Positions 46,924 through 62,000 of a stretch of DNA of 64,000 nt are shown piece by piece (positions within the stretch are counted from its first letter, which is position 1; every line of letters begins with the position of its first letter). This stretch comes from Petrosia ficiformis. Lineage: Eukaryota; Porifera; Demospongiae; Haplosclerida; Petrosiidae. The notes beneath the pieces were generated by a model. The model was not told the DNA's origin. It was given only the letters and a program-made list of their open reading frames with translations, and did no database searches. Made by a program: the position numbers and the translations under genes. Location: assembly GCA_947044365.1 (NCBI GenBank), contig OX345636.1:12171309-12235308 (forward strand), read 5' to 3'.

Positions 46924-49900
46924 CTATCTCTTTCGTCCACCTCTCTCTTTAAGACCAAGCAAGACAACAGTGTCAGAAGTGAAGTTATAGAAACCAAGAG
47001 AATTTGAATCCTTAATGAACATAGGCTATAGAAGAAAAAAGGTAATGAAAAAATGTGGTAAATAGCAATGTTCGGGCTATGTGCTAGTTATATAAAGGTT
47101 TAGAGGAAGAACGGGAAGTCACACATGCAATGGTTAATTGACTCTTTCTATTATTAAATTTTCTTTTACAATGTCCAAAATAGAACATACATGAAAAGAA
47201 ATGTATCTTTTTGCTTGCTTTATTATTCATTGAGAAGATTCTTCTCATGTGACCCAACAACTAATCATACCTTTACAGTTTAATTCTCTTATATAACATT
47301 CGTAGCTATATCATTAGATATAGTTCCTATGACTTGCTATCCTCCCACTACATATTGATTCAATTAATATATCGGTCAGTTCATGTACATGTTCTTATGT
47401 GGCACAACTATTAATTGACTAAACTGTCGATGTTACTTCCTGAGCGACATGTACATTAAAATGCATACATGTGTATTGTAATTATATATTATGCAATAAA
47501 ATTTAACAACTGTTTAAAGAAATCATAAAAAAAAGAAGTATGGAAATGTGCGGTTGCGTTTGCTCACCAGGTACAAATGTACATGTACACATGCAGAAGT
47601 GTACATATAAACACACACACATGTACATGTACATGTTATAAAGTACATGAACATTGCACATCAGCATATCATGATGTTTCACTTACTCCAAGTTGAAGTT
47701 TCTGCTTTCCAGTTGGCATATTCAATTCATCATTAATTTTGGCTTTAATCACTGAAACCTAATGAAAACAGAACACAGGATATTATATAAAAGATTGCAG
47801 CATGACAGTGAAGACATTTTAAAAATTGTCCCAGTATAGTTAGGCATTTATAAGTGGCAGGAACATGCAATTGTGATAACATAGACTGTTAAAACATCCT
47901 TGTAAGACAGTTTAAATAGACATGAATAAGTAAAACACTTCTTCCATATATAAATGTATGTTTATAATACATGTATATAATATATATACATAATTATACC
48001 GGTACAAAACATTATCTCAGGTACATAACAGTCAGGAAACAATGTATAGTACATGTTAGTTATAACTTAATCCACACTTGTGAGCTGCCCATGCGTTTGT
48101 GTGCACTTGTGAGCACTTTGTTTGCACTCATGAGTCACAAGTGTAGTCAATCCACTCATAAGCACTCTTGCTGCATGTCAATGCTACCATTACATGTAAT
48201 TACAGGTGTGATGTAATTGGGCGGGGCAAATAAACTCAGTGCACTTTACTGTGTGTGTGTGTATTATTGCTGCATGTATATGACTATGTCAAGTATGTTA
48301 AAAAAAACCCTCCCAAGTTGAGCCTTGTATCATAATCCAATTTACTATTATCTAATAGATGCTGCAGCATATGCTGTTGCTCGCTTTGTGGAGGATTGTT
48401 CAATTTGTGCTATATTGTACTTCTAAAGGCCATAAAACTTGGAGAATCAGCTGAAGCAGAGTTGTCATCCATGTACCAAGCTTTGTGGACTGACAGGAAG
48501 CTGTAAAAAGCAGTGATATCCACCCCCCTACATTTCAGGCCAAATTTATTTCAACATGCAGCAATATCTCCATTACAAGCCTTCTGGTCCCCAAGAAGCC
48601 ACCAGAAGCAACCTCAGAGTTAAAAATTTTCCTGGGGGAGTGTACCTCCAAACACCCCTACCCCTCATGAGCAGTGTGCTTCCCATGATCAATTCTTTCC
48701 CTCCCCAACAAAAAATCCTGCATGAAGCCCTGGCAGAGTTTTTGATAACTTTTGAAGCTTGGGCCAAATTGGCTCAAAAATGGTTAGTGTGTGCGCTACA
48801 TCTTGAGCCAATTAACTAAGAGTTAATGGTGTTAGTGACGATATACTCATAATTAACTGCGCCACTGGGCCAAAAAGAGAGCTGTGGAGTGCCAAATAAG
48901 AAGCTCTGTGGGCCAATGGTGCGCCATATGAGCTTATTAAAAACACTGAGCCCTGGGTATATTGACATAGAATTGCGTTTTATATACATGTGTAGTAGTG
49001 CTGCACGGTATGGCGATATTCACCGATACAAGTATCTGGGTGGTACGGTAAATCGATATTATTACTTTTAAAAAAGTATAATTAGATATTTCCGGTCATT
49101 TTTCACGTGATCGTATACATTTGTCAAAGAACTCAAGATGAACGACTTACCTGGTTCCAGCAACCTCGGTACCCAGTTAGTTTCTAAAAAAAAACAACAC
49201 AACTGCTCCTGTCTGGAGGCATTTCGGGTTCGAGCAAAACAACAGGGGTCACTGAAACCAGCGAAGGTTGATAGACTTGTATTCTTAGCTAAATACCTTT
49301 AACTTGATCTTTAAGTAGTATTTCAGTATTTTATCATTTCTGTATTGGTTCCCTCAGACATCCATGAATATTTGATTTTATATCATGATATTAGTAATAT
49401 CGAAATGTGATTCAAACTAATATATCATTATGTGAAAATGTGAATATCGTGCAGCACTAGTGTGTAGTTGGAAAAAGGAAACTCAGTTTAGAATATTGTC
49501 CATGAATTATTATCAGTTTGTCTATCTGTAAAAAAGGAAGCCTAAGAAGATGTTATATACATGTATGATGATGGGTCTCCATCTAGCCCAGTTGTTCAAC
49601 TACTACCTGAGACAAACAATACGTGTTTCTTTCTTTGTAGTGAAAGTATTAATTTACATGTACATGTACTTCTCTTTTATTTTAGTGCGAGATAGATAGG
49701 CAAGTGTCTAAACTTGCAAAGGAACTGCATGATGTAAAGGAATGTTATAAGGAGCTTAAACAACAGTACTCAGAACTACTTGCTGTAGTTGATGAGCTGA
49801 AGAGCCAGCAATGTTATACTTATTATTTATTACCAAACTTTCCTTCTCAAATTCTCCAACCTGTGACCTATTTATCTAATCTCCTACCGACTACTCAACT

Positions 49901-52159
49901 CCAAATACTTATCATAAAACACCTACGTACTACTCTTCTCCCACCTGATGAGACCTATCCATCTCAACCCTCTGATCATCCTCCTACTACTCAATTGTCC
50001 AACACCTACACTGTACGTACTATTCTTCATTATTATTTTCACTGCCTCTCCTACCTGATGAAACTTATCCATTTCAACCTTCGACCTACATGTACTACTC
50101 CTACCATAGGCGAATCTTTGACACTAATCGAACATTTAAATATCCAACATCTGTATCATCACACACCTTTAGCTCTTGACTATTTCCCATCATTCCTGGT
50201 ACAAACACATGCCATGAGCTGTTACGAGGTAATTTTGAGGTTGCTTTGAACTGTGAATGGTTTATTTTCGCTGAAAGAAGGTTGAAATACACGTACATGT
50301 ATCAGGGGATAATAAGAAGAATAAGCTGTCACCACAACGAGTGGAAAGGATCTATGCAGCAGTATTCCAATATACCCTTGTACTCAGAAACAGTCAGACA
50401 AAGATGCTTGGACAGAGTGTGTAAAAGCCATTGACAAGTCCAATAGACGATTAAACCGAAAAGGAAAAGAAAACAAGCAAGATAATTGATAATACCGTGA
50501 CAAAAATTATTTTGGTGAACTGTAAACTGTCTGTAATATAAAATAATGTTTGAGATACAATGTAGATGGAGAAAAAAGTATCCCTATCTGGTGTCCAACA
50601 TTCAGTATATAATCATGTCTGACTTTCTCATGCCTGAAGTACAACAGGGTATTATACGATTAGTAAAATTAGTAAGTGGAGAAGCACCATAAGAAAAAAT
50701 ACTACCCGAAACATGTACTTTGAAAAGGCTTGCCCTTTCTTTTGTACAACTTCAAACTGTGTTGTGAACTCTCCACTGAGCTTTTGTCTGTCGAGATTAC
50801 GTCTAAAAACGTTTTCTTTGTGTCTCTCATCTCGTTAGACCACTTAAGCTGTTTTTCTTTGTTAGCTTCCCCAATAAATCGGCAGTGATATGGGGATGTA
50901 GATACCCAACCTAGGCCCTCACAAGCTTGTCTCACGGTAGACAGAGACAATTGCAAACTACATGTACATGTAGAAAAACTCTCTTTCAGTTTTGTGTCAT
51001 CTTCATTCATCAGGTACTCGATAAACGTATAGTGTTGTCTAGTTAAAATAATAGGTTTTGGAGCTCGATGTTGATCTTTAATGTAACCTGTCTTCTTGAA
51101 CTTGTTACCACAAGAGAAAGATACATGTATGTCTTGGATATTTGATACCCTTTTGTCTTTGAATCATTGATGAGCGTCCTTTAATCAAGTTGGCCACCAA
51201 GTTATGACTCGCTGTCCTGTTTCAATTGACATGCAATGTATGTGGTATTATATACTTCTATTAAGACAGCAGTACTAGTTTTAAAACACTGTATAATTAT
51301 GATTAATACAATACTATATTTATGTAGTATGATGGTGACATCATCCCTTTGATGTGGTGAGTTCTATATATTGTATATAGACCTTCCATGTGCATACTAT
51401 GCAGGAGATGTAACCATAATACAATATATTGTGTATACGTAGTATGCTAACAGGTCCTATATACTGCATATAGGACCCTCGTTTTGTGTCCTCAGATGTG
51501 ATATATCACATCCTTAGACACAAAACTTAGGTCCTATATTATGTATATAGGACCTATTAGCATACTACATATATTACACACACATATATATATATACATG
51601 TATATATATATCTATAATAATTATATATATACATGTATATTACATGTATATACAAGTATTATAAATGTATATTCATGTACATGTACAAGTAAATTACCTA
51701 AAATTAAAATCTGGAACACAACAAAACAAGAAGCAAAAGACTTGAGAACTAGCAGTAGCGTATTATCAAAATATTTTCACACTAAAACTACATATGTACA
51801 TGTATAACAGCTCACATGCATGTGAGTATGAGTGTTGCTAGCTAGCGCTATGTACAACTTGGATGTACATGTACATGTACAATGTACATGTACGTATAGT
51901 GTATTTACAAGTGTGGCTTAAGTTGCAACTGACACATACACTCTTTGTTGCTTATACATGTACGTATGAAGTTCCTGGTATAGTATATGTACATGCACAT
52001 AAACATGTCATTATTGTCACATGTACACGTATACATGTACATGTACAATCAACTCACTGGATCAGTAATAGGTAATGTAATACTGATGACTTGTCCTTTT
52101 AAGCTCCATTCATTCCTGTCTGGCATGTTAGGAACCTGTATCCTGAATGTTACAGGACC
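46924..52159 (-). CDS. SF3A1: SF3A1 C-terminal ubiquitin-like domain exons
   Basis: Exons 52058-52159 (GPVTFRIQVPNMPDRNEW), 47687-47758 (VSVIKAKINDELNMPTGKQK) and 46924-47025 (FIKDSNSLGFYN ... GGRKR) build the ubiquitin-like fold that in vertebrates contacts U1 snRNA stem-loop 4. The basic RGG-like tail is kept. The intron between the first two is about 4.3 kb, far longer than the others, and carries a hAT element, a BEN-domain relic, a transposase relic and a foldback element. Confidence 0.93.
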
Positions 52160-53896
52160 CTATGAAAAAAAAGTTGACACCTGAAAGTTGTACTGTGTGA
52201 CCGTGTGTACTATTAAATCATTCATATTCCCAATAACCTCAGAAAAATGTTCATAACTTAAATTTACATGTAGTTTGGAAGGACCAACAATCTTTTTTCT
52301 TTACCATTTTCATACAACAATTATTATCCTTCCAATTCTTTGTGTGTTTTGCAAATTTCAATCCACAACTTCGTTATTGAGTTACAGTATAATCATGCAT
52401 TAAACTATACAGTACTATATTACATAATTATGAAGTCATCTCATCATAATATTGAGGTCATCATGAATGTGAAATTGTGAGCAGACTTTAGTAGATTAGA
52501 GGCAAAGAAACAATAAAATACATGTACACATGTACATGTACATGTAATCACATCCAACTTATACATACAATGTACGTATACATGTATGTACATGCATATA
52601 TGTATTTTGTTACATGTATATAAAATGTACAGTATATACATTAAATACATGTATATGTACAATTGTACATTCTACATAGGGCTGAAACGAATATCCACTT
52701 TATCCGGATATTCGTTCGTTATTTTGGTATCCAGATGTATTTTTAGCATCTGGATATTCGTTTAATGTTTGCGCATGCGTAGAAATTGAACACATGATAT
52801 TATAATTGAAATAAAATGGCCGCGGAGAAGTTTCTTGCTCCGTATTACTGGCGTTCTACACCTGTAGAGTACTGAATGGATAGTTTAAACAACTTTGGCT
52901 GTTGTTATAAACATCTATAGCAACTGTAAACAGCAAAATGGTGAGCTAATATTTAATATCTCACTAGAAACGAGTTATGACAAAATATCTCTGAAAGCAA
53001 GTGAATATTAGGATACCAAAAACTACTATTCGTTGCAGCCCTAATTCTACATGTACTCTAGCTATGCATGTGTTTATACATGTACACGTACAATGCAGTA
53101 CAATTAAAGCAAAAAATACTGTATATATAATACATGTACATGTACAATGTACATGTATATGTACATTGTTACATGTGTGTACATGTAAGTGTCATTACAT
53201 TCACTACCTTTAGAACTACTGCAGTAGTAAATATACCAGCTAACATACAACATGTATGTACATGTATAAGAATCATTCTTATGTCTTATTCAACATTAAA
53301 TACTCACTTGATGATTGGCAATGAACTCTTGTTCTGGTATTAGTGTATCCTCAGATCTAGGTTTCTTAGCTGCTGGTGGCTCTACAGGAGGCGCTGGATG
53401 AATAAAATTAGGATTGCCAAGTCCAGGAGGGAGAAAATTAGTTGTGGGCATGAAGTTTGGCATTCCAGGAGTTGGCAATAGAGAACGAGGAATATTTTGT
53501 AACTATAAGAATGATAAATGGACTCCATTAAAAATATTGATAACAAATACATGTAACTGAATATAATAAGCATGACTGATTCAATTGATACAAATCAGGG
53601 GTTCATAGTCTTCATACAGGATTGAACTTTGGGAGAGAAAGTATTTAAGATGTATCTCTACTTGCTAAATAAATTATAATAGGACAAAACCCTTCCCCCC
53701 ACACCTCATCCTCCTACATGAACCCCTGTAATTATAGAAATTAATAACTTATATAGTGGTACTGATCATATGACTTCAATCAGCGAATCAGAATTGAGCA
53801 GGATGTTTATCTTAAATTTCATTAATATCTTACTTGTACCATATTAGAAGGTGCATTCATTGGTGGTGGCGGTGGACGAGGACGAAGTAATGGCTG

Positions 53897-53936
<40 letters not shown>

Positions 53937-56900
53937 TGTGCATGTGTGTATGTGTGTGTGTAAAAGTACATGTACATGTACATACATGTATACATGTACA
54001 GTGTATGCTTATAATAACAAAAATGTACTTAATAAAAATACGTGTACATGTATGATAATAATTTAATGGTAGTTGACAGCTTTATGATGATGAGTCATAG
54101 TGATGACTTACTGCTGAGATCACTGCTAATTAAATTAATTACAGTGTACATGTGTACATGTACATGTATGTGGTTCAGAACTTTCTAGAATGTCCGATGT
54201 ATAGACCTACATGTACATGTACATGTGTATGTTTACATAGATACATACACACGTACAATAAAATGTCACCATATACTGTAGTAACAGTGATTACCTTATC
54301 TTATTTCTACTGTCAGTAAAATACAGTAATTACTGTATCACTACTGTATCACTACTGTGGTGTTGAATTGACAAGTACATGTACATGTACATGTACATGT
54401 ACAGTGTACAGCACAACTGCTACTGTAGTTCAGAAAGAAACTACTGTACCACAAGGTGAATTTGTTATCAACATGCACTGTACATGTATGTACATGTACA
54501 TGTGTACATGTACATGCAAATCAGTGATGTTATGTATGTTAACCTATAATTAAATTACAAGTCTATTGTAATAACTATAAAAAAAATGAAAATTGGCCAA
54601 TAATGGACACTATCAGTCAGTTTAACTAAAGCTAAAACTAAAACCGTATTAGTAAGCCTAATATTATTTTAGTTATACATGTATACATGTACATGTGTAC
54701 ATTGCAACCACATGTACATTGTATAACTAAACATTTGAGATAAATGTCATACTACATGTATAACTAACTAAAAGTGGTCATTATTGTCATATACATGTAC
54801 ATGTACTAATTACATTGTACACAAAGGCGTAGTGTACCTGTAGATTAGAGGGAGGAAGAGGGGGAGGAGGAGGTTGAACTGGTGCTGGTTTTGATGGAAT
54901 GGGTGGGCGGATACTATAACCAGTTGATAACGGTACTTTAGGACCAATCTTCTCAAGAGAAGGATCTGATCTATATAATGAAGAGAGAAGATACAGTCCT
55001 ACAGTATCACAATGTATGACTATTATCATAATATTATCAGTGATATTGTGTACATGTACACAATATCACATGATAATGTCTATCAAAACTGTCTGCCCTT
55101 CTAGTACATGCACATGTAAAGCAATCTTTGCGCATGCGCATATTAACAAGAAATCACTTGAACACCAAATATGGACGTCGCCAGTGACTACTTACACTTT
55201 CAAATGCTCGCCTTGCTGCTTTCTTGCAGCTAACGGAGCATGATTTTGGTATCTATGGCTTTCTTAAAAGGTCTTCTGTCTAAATATATGAGTTAAAAGT
55301 CATTGCTGTTTAAAATGCATAAGTTATACAAGGTTGTACTGAGGTGGGCGTTGTCCGTGGTACTACTATACTTTCAAGCGTGTGGACTCTTCCTGGTGAT
55401 AACGAAGCATAAGTTTGACATCATTGGCTTTGTTAACAACTCTTCTGTAAAGCAAAGAAAGTTAGAATCTTCAGTCTCATAAAATACGAGAGTTATGGAG
55501 GTGAAAAGAATCAGATGTTAAACTGAAACCATTTTAATAAGCCTAATATTATTTAGTTAATCTAACTACATTTTTTGTACATGTACATGTATAACTACAC
55601 GTACATGTATAATTAAAACAAGATATATTGCGAAAAAAGTATCCCTATGACTGCTTTGTGGTGTCCAGCATTCAGTAATCATGGCTAACTTTATGATGCC
55701 CGAAACACATCAGCCTATTATAGTTATTATTTTGATTATCTACTCTGTTTACCTTTTAAAGAACCTTGTAGTACTTTAGGAGTATATTTCAGGTAGAATA
55801 GCTAGCTATTCGTTATAGTTTCTACGTAAGCTGTACAGCTTTCTGCTGGTCTGTAGAGATTGAGTGCGCGTTCTTTTACGTGCCACGCCCATTAATTGAC
55901 TGAGCCCCTGGGAATGACGTAACTTCCTTAACTACGTATACAACACATACTCGCATAAGTGACACAAACATATATATATATATATAGTTCGAACCCGTGG
56001 GAAAGCAATATAGGGATGGCCCTACGGGCCATAAAAAGGTCATTAGTGTCATACTACAAAGTATAACAACACTACATGTACATGTGACTTACAATAGTCC
56101 ATGAACTCTTTGAATATGTTCCAACTGTTCCTGTACAGTGACTTTAGATTGAGCTTGTTGTTTCATTAACTCAGCACTCGATGCATGTCCATCCCATTGT
56201 ACTGTGGGTGTACGTTTCCTTTCTTCTCCAATCTACAGGTACATGTACATGTATAAGTGTGCATGAATGCTACATGTACAGTGTACATGTACATGTACAT
56301 GTATGTACACTGTATGTACACAATGTGCATGTACGTGTACATGTACATGTATATCAGACCTTGGTTAAATTACAAAAATTCAATTACAATTACACTTTCA
56401 ATTATAGGATTTCATAGAATATCAGTTGAATTACAATTACATTTATAGGGACAATCACAATTACAATTACATTTATAGGGACAATTACAATTACAATTAC
56501 TGAGTAATTTAATTGGCTCAAAATTACAATTGAATTACTAAATACTAACTGTAAGTAACTATACAGTATTACACCTACATGTACTAAACATTAAGTTCTT
56601 AAAAAGACAATCACTTAAACAAAAACAACACTCCGGTCTAAATATTTTTCCAGAATTGCTGAAAACCCTCTTCATTGATGCTGACAATGCTGGAAGGGCT
56701 AAATAGACTGATGAAAGCCTGGTGGTATAACTGCAGTACATCTTTATGACTTATACTTAAATTATATTACAATTACAATAATTGTAATTGAACCCAGGTC
56801 TTGATGTAATTAACCAAACTAAACATACATACATGTATACATGCACATTGTGTATAATGTACATGTACATGTACATTGTGTATAATGTACACAATGTATC

Positions 56901-59030
56901 AGAGTTTTTAAAATATGTTTTGAAGCCTGGGCCAAATTAGCTCAACAATGGTTAGTGAATGTGAATATATCATGAGCTACTTAACAAACAGCTAATGGTT
57001 TTAGTAATCATAATTAACTGTGCCATCTGGCCCAAAGAGAGAACTACAGTGTACATGTATGTGGTGTCAAATAAAAAGCTCTTTGCAGGGCCAATGGTAC
57101 ACCATATGAACTTATCAAAAACACTGGTGTACAAGTACATGTACATCGTCATGCACAGATGTACAACAAGCACAGTACACAGAATGTTACATGTACATGT
57201 ACATTGTATAATGTATACATGTGTAGCTGGGCGATAGTGAAATCACAATATTTAATAGATACACATGTACATGTACTTAAACGACAGCGAAAACTATTAC
57301 GATATGGAAACAGATACAGATTCTAGCATTTTCCACCTGTACCAGAGAAACTAAGTACTCCAATACATCACTCTTAGAGCCCTGTAGCTCTTTGTCAAGA
57401 TAGATCTCGTGAGAAATATTCTTTGCATGCTTTTTCCTGTGGTTGTGGGTATCTTGAGGCAAGACAATGTCAAATGCACATGCTTGTAACCAGACATCCA
57501 CTATCACGATAGTAGTTTTTAGCTATCATTGTCATGATAGTAACAATAATGGTAAAGATAGTCACACTATTGCTACTATTGCCCAGCTCTAGTACATTGT
57601 ACTTGTACATGTACAATGTACATGTACATGTATACAATCTCTAACCTCTTGTCCAATCATGGTTTCTTCTACACCAAAAATATCGGTACGCTTTTTTGCC
57701 AACTTTGTGATGTTTGTTGCAATTTGTACACCTTCAGCAAAAACAATATCTTCATTTTGTTTCTCATCTATTTGACGACGTTTATCTTCAGCCCAACGTC
57801 GATCCAGCAGAGCTTAGAAAGATAAGGAATATCAATAAATAAAATAATAAAACAAACCTAATATACATGTACAGTAGAGGTCATAAAAAAGTTAACGTTT
57901 CGTACTCATTCTACGATTGTTCTCTGATTCATTCCGTTTTTATGATTTAGAATCGTTTTGTGAAACCGTTAAAGCAATCTTTGCGCATGCGCATTTCAAC
58001 AAGAAATCACATGAACGCCAAATATGGATGTCGCCGGTGACTACTTATACTTTCAAACGCTCGCCTTGCTGCTTTTTTGTAGCTAACGAAGCATGATTTT
58101 GGTATCTAAGGCTTTCTTAAAAGGTCTTCTGTCTAAATATGTGAGTTAAAAGTCAATGCTGTTTAAAATGCATAAGTTATACAAGGTTGTACAGAGGTGG
58201 GTGTTGCCCATGGTACTACTATACTTTCAAGCGCTCGCCTTGGACTCTTCCTGGTGATAACGAAGCATAAGTTTGACATCATTGGCTTTGTTAACAGCTC
58301 TTCTGTCCAGCAAAGAAAGTTAGAATCTTCAGTCTCATAAAATACGAGAGTTATGGAGATTATATGTTAAACGCTCCGCCTCCACATATTTTTAGGAAAA
58401 ACAGAAACGCCCAAGTTAATTATTAATGTGAACGATCAGATTCGTTTTTTTAAAACGATTGCAACCGTAATCTGCAACGAATGGAGCCGTAAAACAATCG
58501 TAGAACGATTACGAAACGTTAACTTTTTTATGTCCTCTACTGTACATGTGCACTTATACAGTATGATAATCAAATTTTGAACAGTGACATAATATGCACA
58601 TGTACATGTGTATAATGCTCATGTACATTTTGTACATGTACATGTACAATGTATCTAACTACATGTACATGTATGTATGTTTGTATGTAATAATCTCACC
58701 ATGCTTCATGTGTTCCTCTAATTTATCAGATGGTACTCTCTCACCAGTGATAGGTGATATTAGATACTGTTGACTACCAGGAGCTGATACAGGAGGAGTT
58801 GACTGAACTGAAAAAAAAAGAACACAAAACATTATACACTGTACATGTACATGTACATGTACATTTGTATGTACATGTACAACATACATATTTAATACAT
58901 GTACATGTACATGTATATGTTAGTATTTTATCTACAAAAAGATATCAGTCTCAGAGACCATTACTCAACATATCAGATTCTGACCGCCCGTCATGGTCAT
59001 TATACATGTACATGTATAATCATCACTGAC

Positions 59031-59075
<45 letters not shown>

Positions 59076-62000
59076 GGAAGGGATGGAGAGGAGGTACGGG
59101 AGAGAAATAGTGGAAGGAAGAGATAGGGTAGCACAGAGGAAGGGAGAGAGGGAGTAAGGGAGATATAACCTTTAGGGTTGTAGTCTCTTCTGATTTGCAG
59201 ATTTCCTCCACTAGTTGGTAGTGCAGGTACTAATGGAGTGGGTGTTATGCTAACAGAAGTTGTAGTCTCCTTTTGTTGTTCTTCCTCAACTTGTTCAGTT
59301 TCCATTTCTGTTTCTTCAACTTCCATTTCAATTTCTTCCACTTCACCAATTTCATCCTAAAAAATGAACTTATACATGTACATAAATGTTTTTAAGCATG
59401 GACAAAATTGGCTCAACAATGGTTAGTGTGTGCACCATTGTGAATAAATCTTGAGCCAATTAACAAAGACTGTTAGTGACGTAATCATAATTAACTACAT
59501 GTACATGTATGCCACTGGATCAAAGAGAGAACTGTGCAGTGCAAAATAAGAAGCTCTTTGGGCCAATGGTGTGCCATATGAGCTTATCAAAAAAACAGAT
59601 GTGAAAGAAGACTGTTCAGTACACTAACAGTTATCATCCACTGTTCGGCCATTTTTTATAGAAAGAAACTAAATTTAGTAAGCAATGGCTGAATGCGGCA
59701 AGCATGTACACTGTATGATTAATATACAAAATGTATAAGGTTTCTGTTAGTATCTTATCTACAAGAGAATATCAGTCTCAGAGACCATTACTCAACATAA
59801 CGTACATGTATTCTGACCGCCCGTCATGGTCATTAAGTAATCATCATTGACTGATAAAGAGAGAGAGAGAGATAGAGAGAGAGAGAGGGAGAGAGAGAGA
59901 GAGAGATGTACATGTAGGGTGTGTGAAGTACACTGCTTCTTGGGAGAAGGTCTGGATGCATGCTCCCCTTGGGAAATTTAGACTTTGCTTCTGGTAGTTA
60001 ATTCCTGGGGCCCCAGAAGGCTGTAGCTGAGGATGATGTTAATCATGTTATTATTAAAAAGTACATGTACATGTACTGTACTATTAAATTTTAGGAATTC
60101 TGTGGAGGATTCCGTGGATCCATGCCACAAACCCCTCCACTGTAAGTACATGTAACCTTGATTGCAATTATTCCCACGTGTCTAGTATTCGATGTTATCT
60201 AGTCCAAACTAACCTGTATTTTATCAAATTTATGTTGTTGAAGAAGTCTGTTTGCTAATTGTGAAGGCTGAATAGGAGGAGGAAGGTAGCCTAAAAGATC
60301 AGACAATAAATAAATATGATATGTATACTGCATACATTATATACAATGTACATGTACATGTACATGTACATGTACATACACACAATGTACATGTACATGT
60401 ATAGTAGTTTTTGAAAGTGTGAAGCAGAAACATCTGGACAATACAATCACATTGTAAGGCTACTGTTGTTATTTTGTTTGTAAAACGCAATCATAATATG
60501 TGAACATGTGGGCTTGGCCTTAAACTAAAAACTAGTAACACTAACAACTAGTAACAGGTAAAGTAAATCTAGTAGAACAATGTCTTTGTTACTGTATATG
60601 AAAATTCATGTGCCTACCATGCTAGCAAAAGGCATGCATGTACATGTAGCTCTGATATTTATTATGGCCCTCATACTCATGTACATGTATTATTGACACA
60701 AATTATACATGTACATGTAGATAGTACACAAATATTCTGAAGTACATGTACATGTACATGTACATGTTTCTTACCAGCTTCATCTTCTCTGAAATTAATG
60801 GTTTCACAAATTACAAAGTCATGCCAGTCAATCTGAGCATACTGAACTGTAATGTGTATATAAAAGTAGCATATAAATACAAATATTGTTTCATATACTA
60901 CATGTATACATGAAATTCATGTGCCTAGCATACTAGCAATAGGCGAAGAAGCAATTAACAAACAAACACAACAAACAATCAGCCACAATGGCTTATAAAA
61001 ATCATAAAACACAGCCACAAAGGGCTTAGAAAATATTAAAGCAGCCAGTCTGGGTTAGAAAAATAACAATAACAAGTGCTGTCAGGACGGGACCCTCGCC
61101 TACATGTGTACGTGGCAAAGTAATACTAATACATGTATATACATGTACATGTATATATAATAATGAAAACAGATGGTTTACTTTAATTATGTGTACAAAA
61201 CATATAAGGTAATAAAATTGTATTGGCATGTTAGTTTTTATAATAATTTCATAAAACTGACATGCCCCATAGTTACATGTACTACTTTATAACTGAAAGA
61301 TTTTAGTATCATTGTACTAGTCTCTTCCTTGTCAGTCTTACATTTTAGTCTGTATTTTATGTCAAAGAAGAAAGAAAGATCCACAATGAGTACTGTGAAA
61401 CGTTCTACAAAGGGAGATCCTCAAAACTGCAGAAACATTGCGAGTCACGTGCACAGCACATGACTTGAAAATTTGTTAAATGAGCTAGAAAGTAATGGAG
61501 AATGCTTAGAGCCAGTGCTCGATGTTGTAGTAACCACTACTCCAAATTTGTTTGTTTTGATGTAGTGCTTTGCTAGCGATAGTCATGATACAGGAGTAGT
61601 TATGTTTTGATGTGTCCAGATGTCCCCAAGAGTCTACTCAAGTCTGGAAACAGTAACCGCGAGTTATAAAAATTGTGACAGCATTCTTTAGTAGCATAAA
61701 GTCTCACTTCTTTTTCTCTCTCTTTTATAATTATTGTTTTTATTGTTACTTTAGGATTGCCCAACCCGCTATTCGAGCAAGAGGTGGCCATTAGATCAGT
61801 TTTGAGTGTGGACCGTAAAACATAGCATTTAGTGCCAACATGGCTGGATATTGATGGGATCAACTGGAATACACAGCACCTCATTAAAATTAATTAAATT
61901 GGCTCTTGTCATTAGGATTTTAATCTGTGTCAAATTAAATCATTGCCACGCCCACTTCTGGTGCCGTATATTCCAGTTGATCATATTGATGTACTTCAGA

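Noticed and set aside
59000..59160. Extension of the SF3A1 acidic exon into a Ser/Leu/Pro-rich frame
   Set aside because: It reads through the donor at 59168-59169 into a GA/TC microsatellite; splicing to 58700-58807 preserves the SF3A1 frame and homology.
61600..61884. 94-codon minus-strand frame in an SF3A1 intron
   Set aside because: No domain, no fitting splice phase with the flanking SF3A1 exons, and the next exon joins 63755-63845 to 60775-60846 directly.
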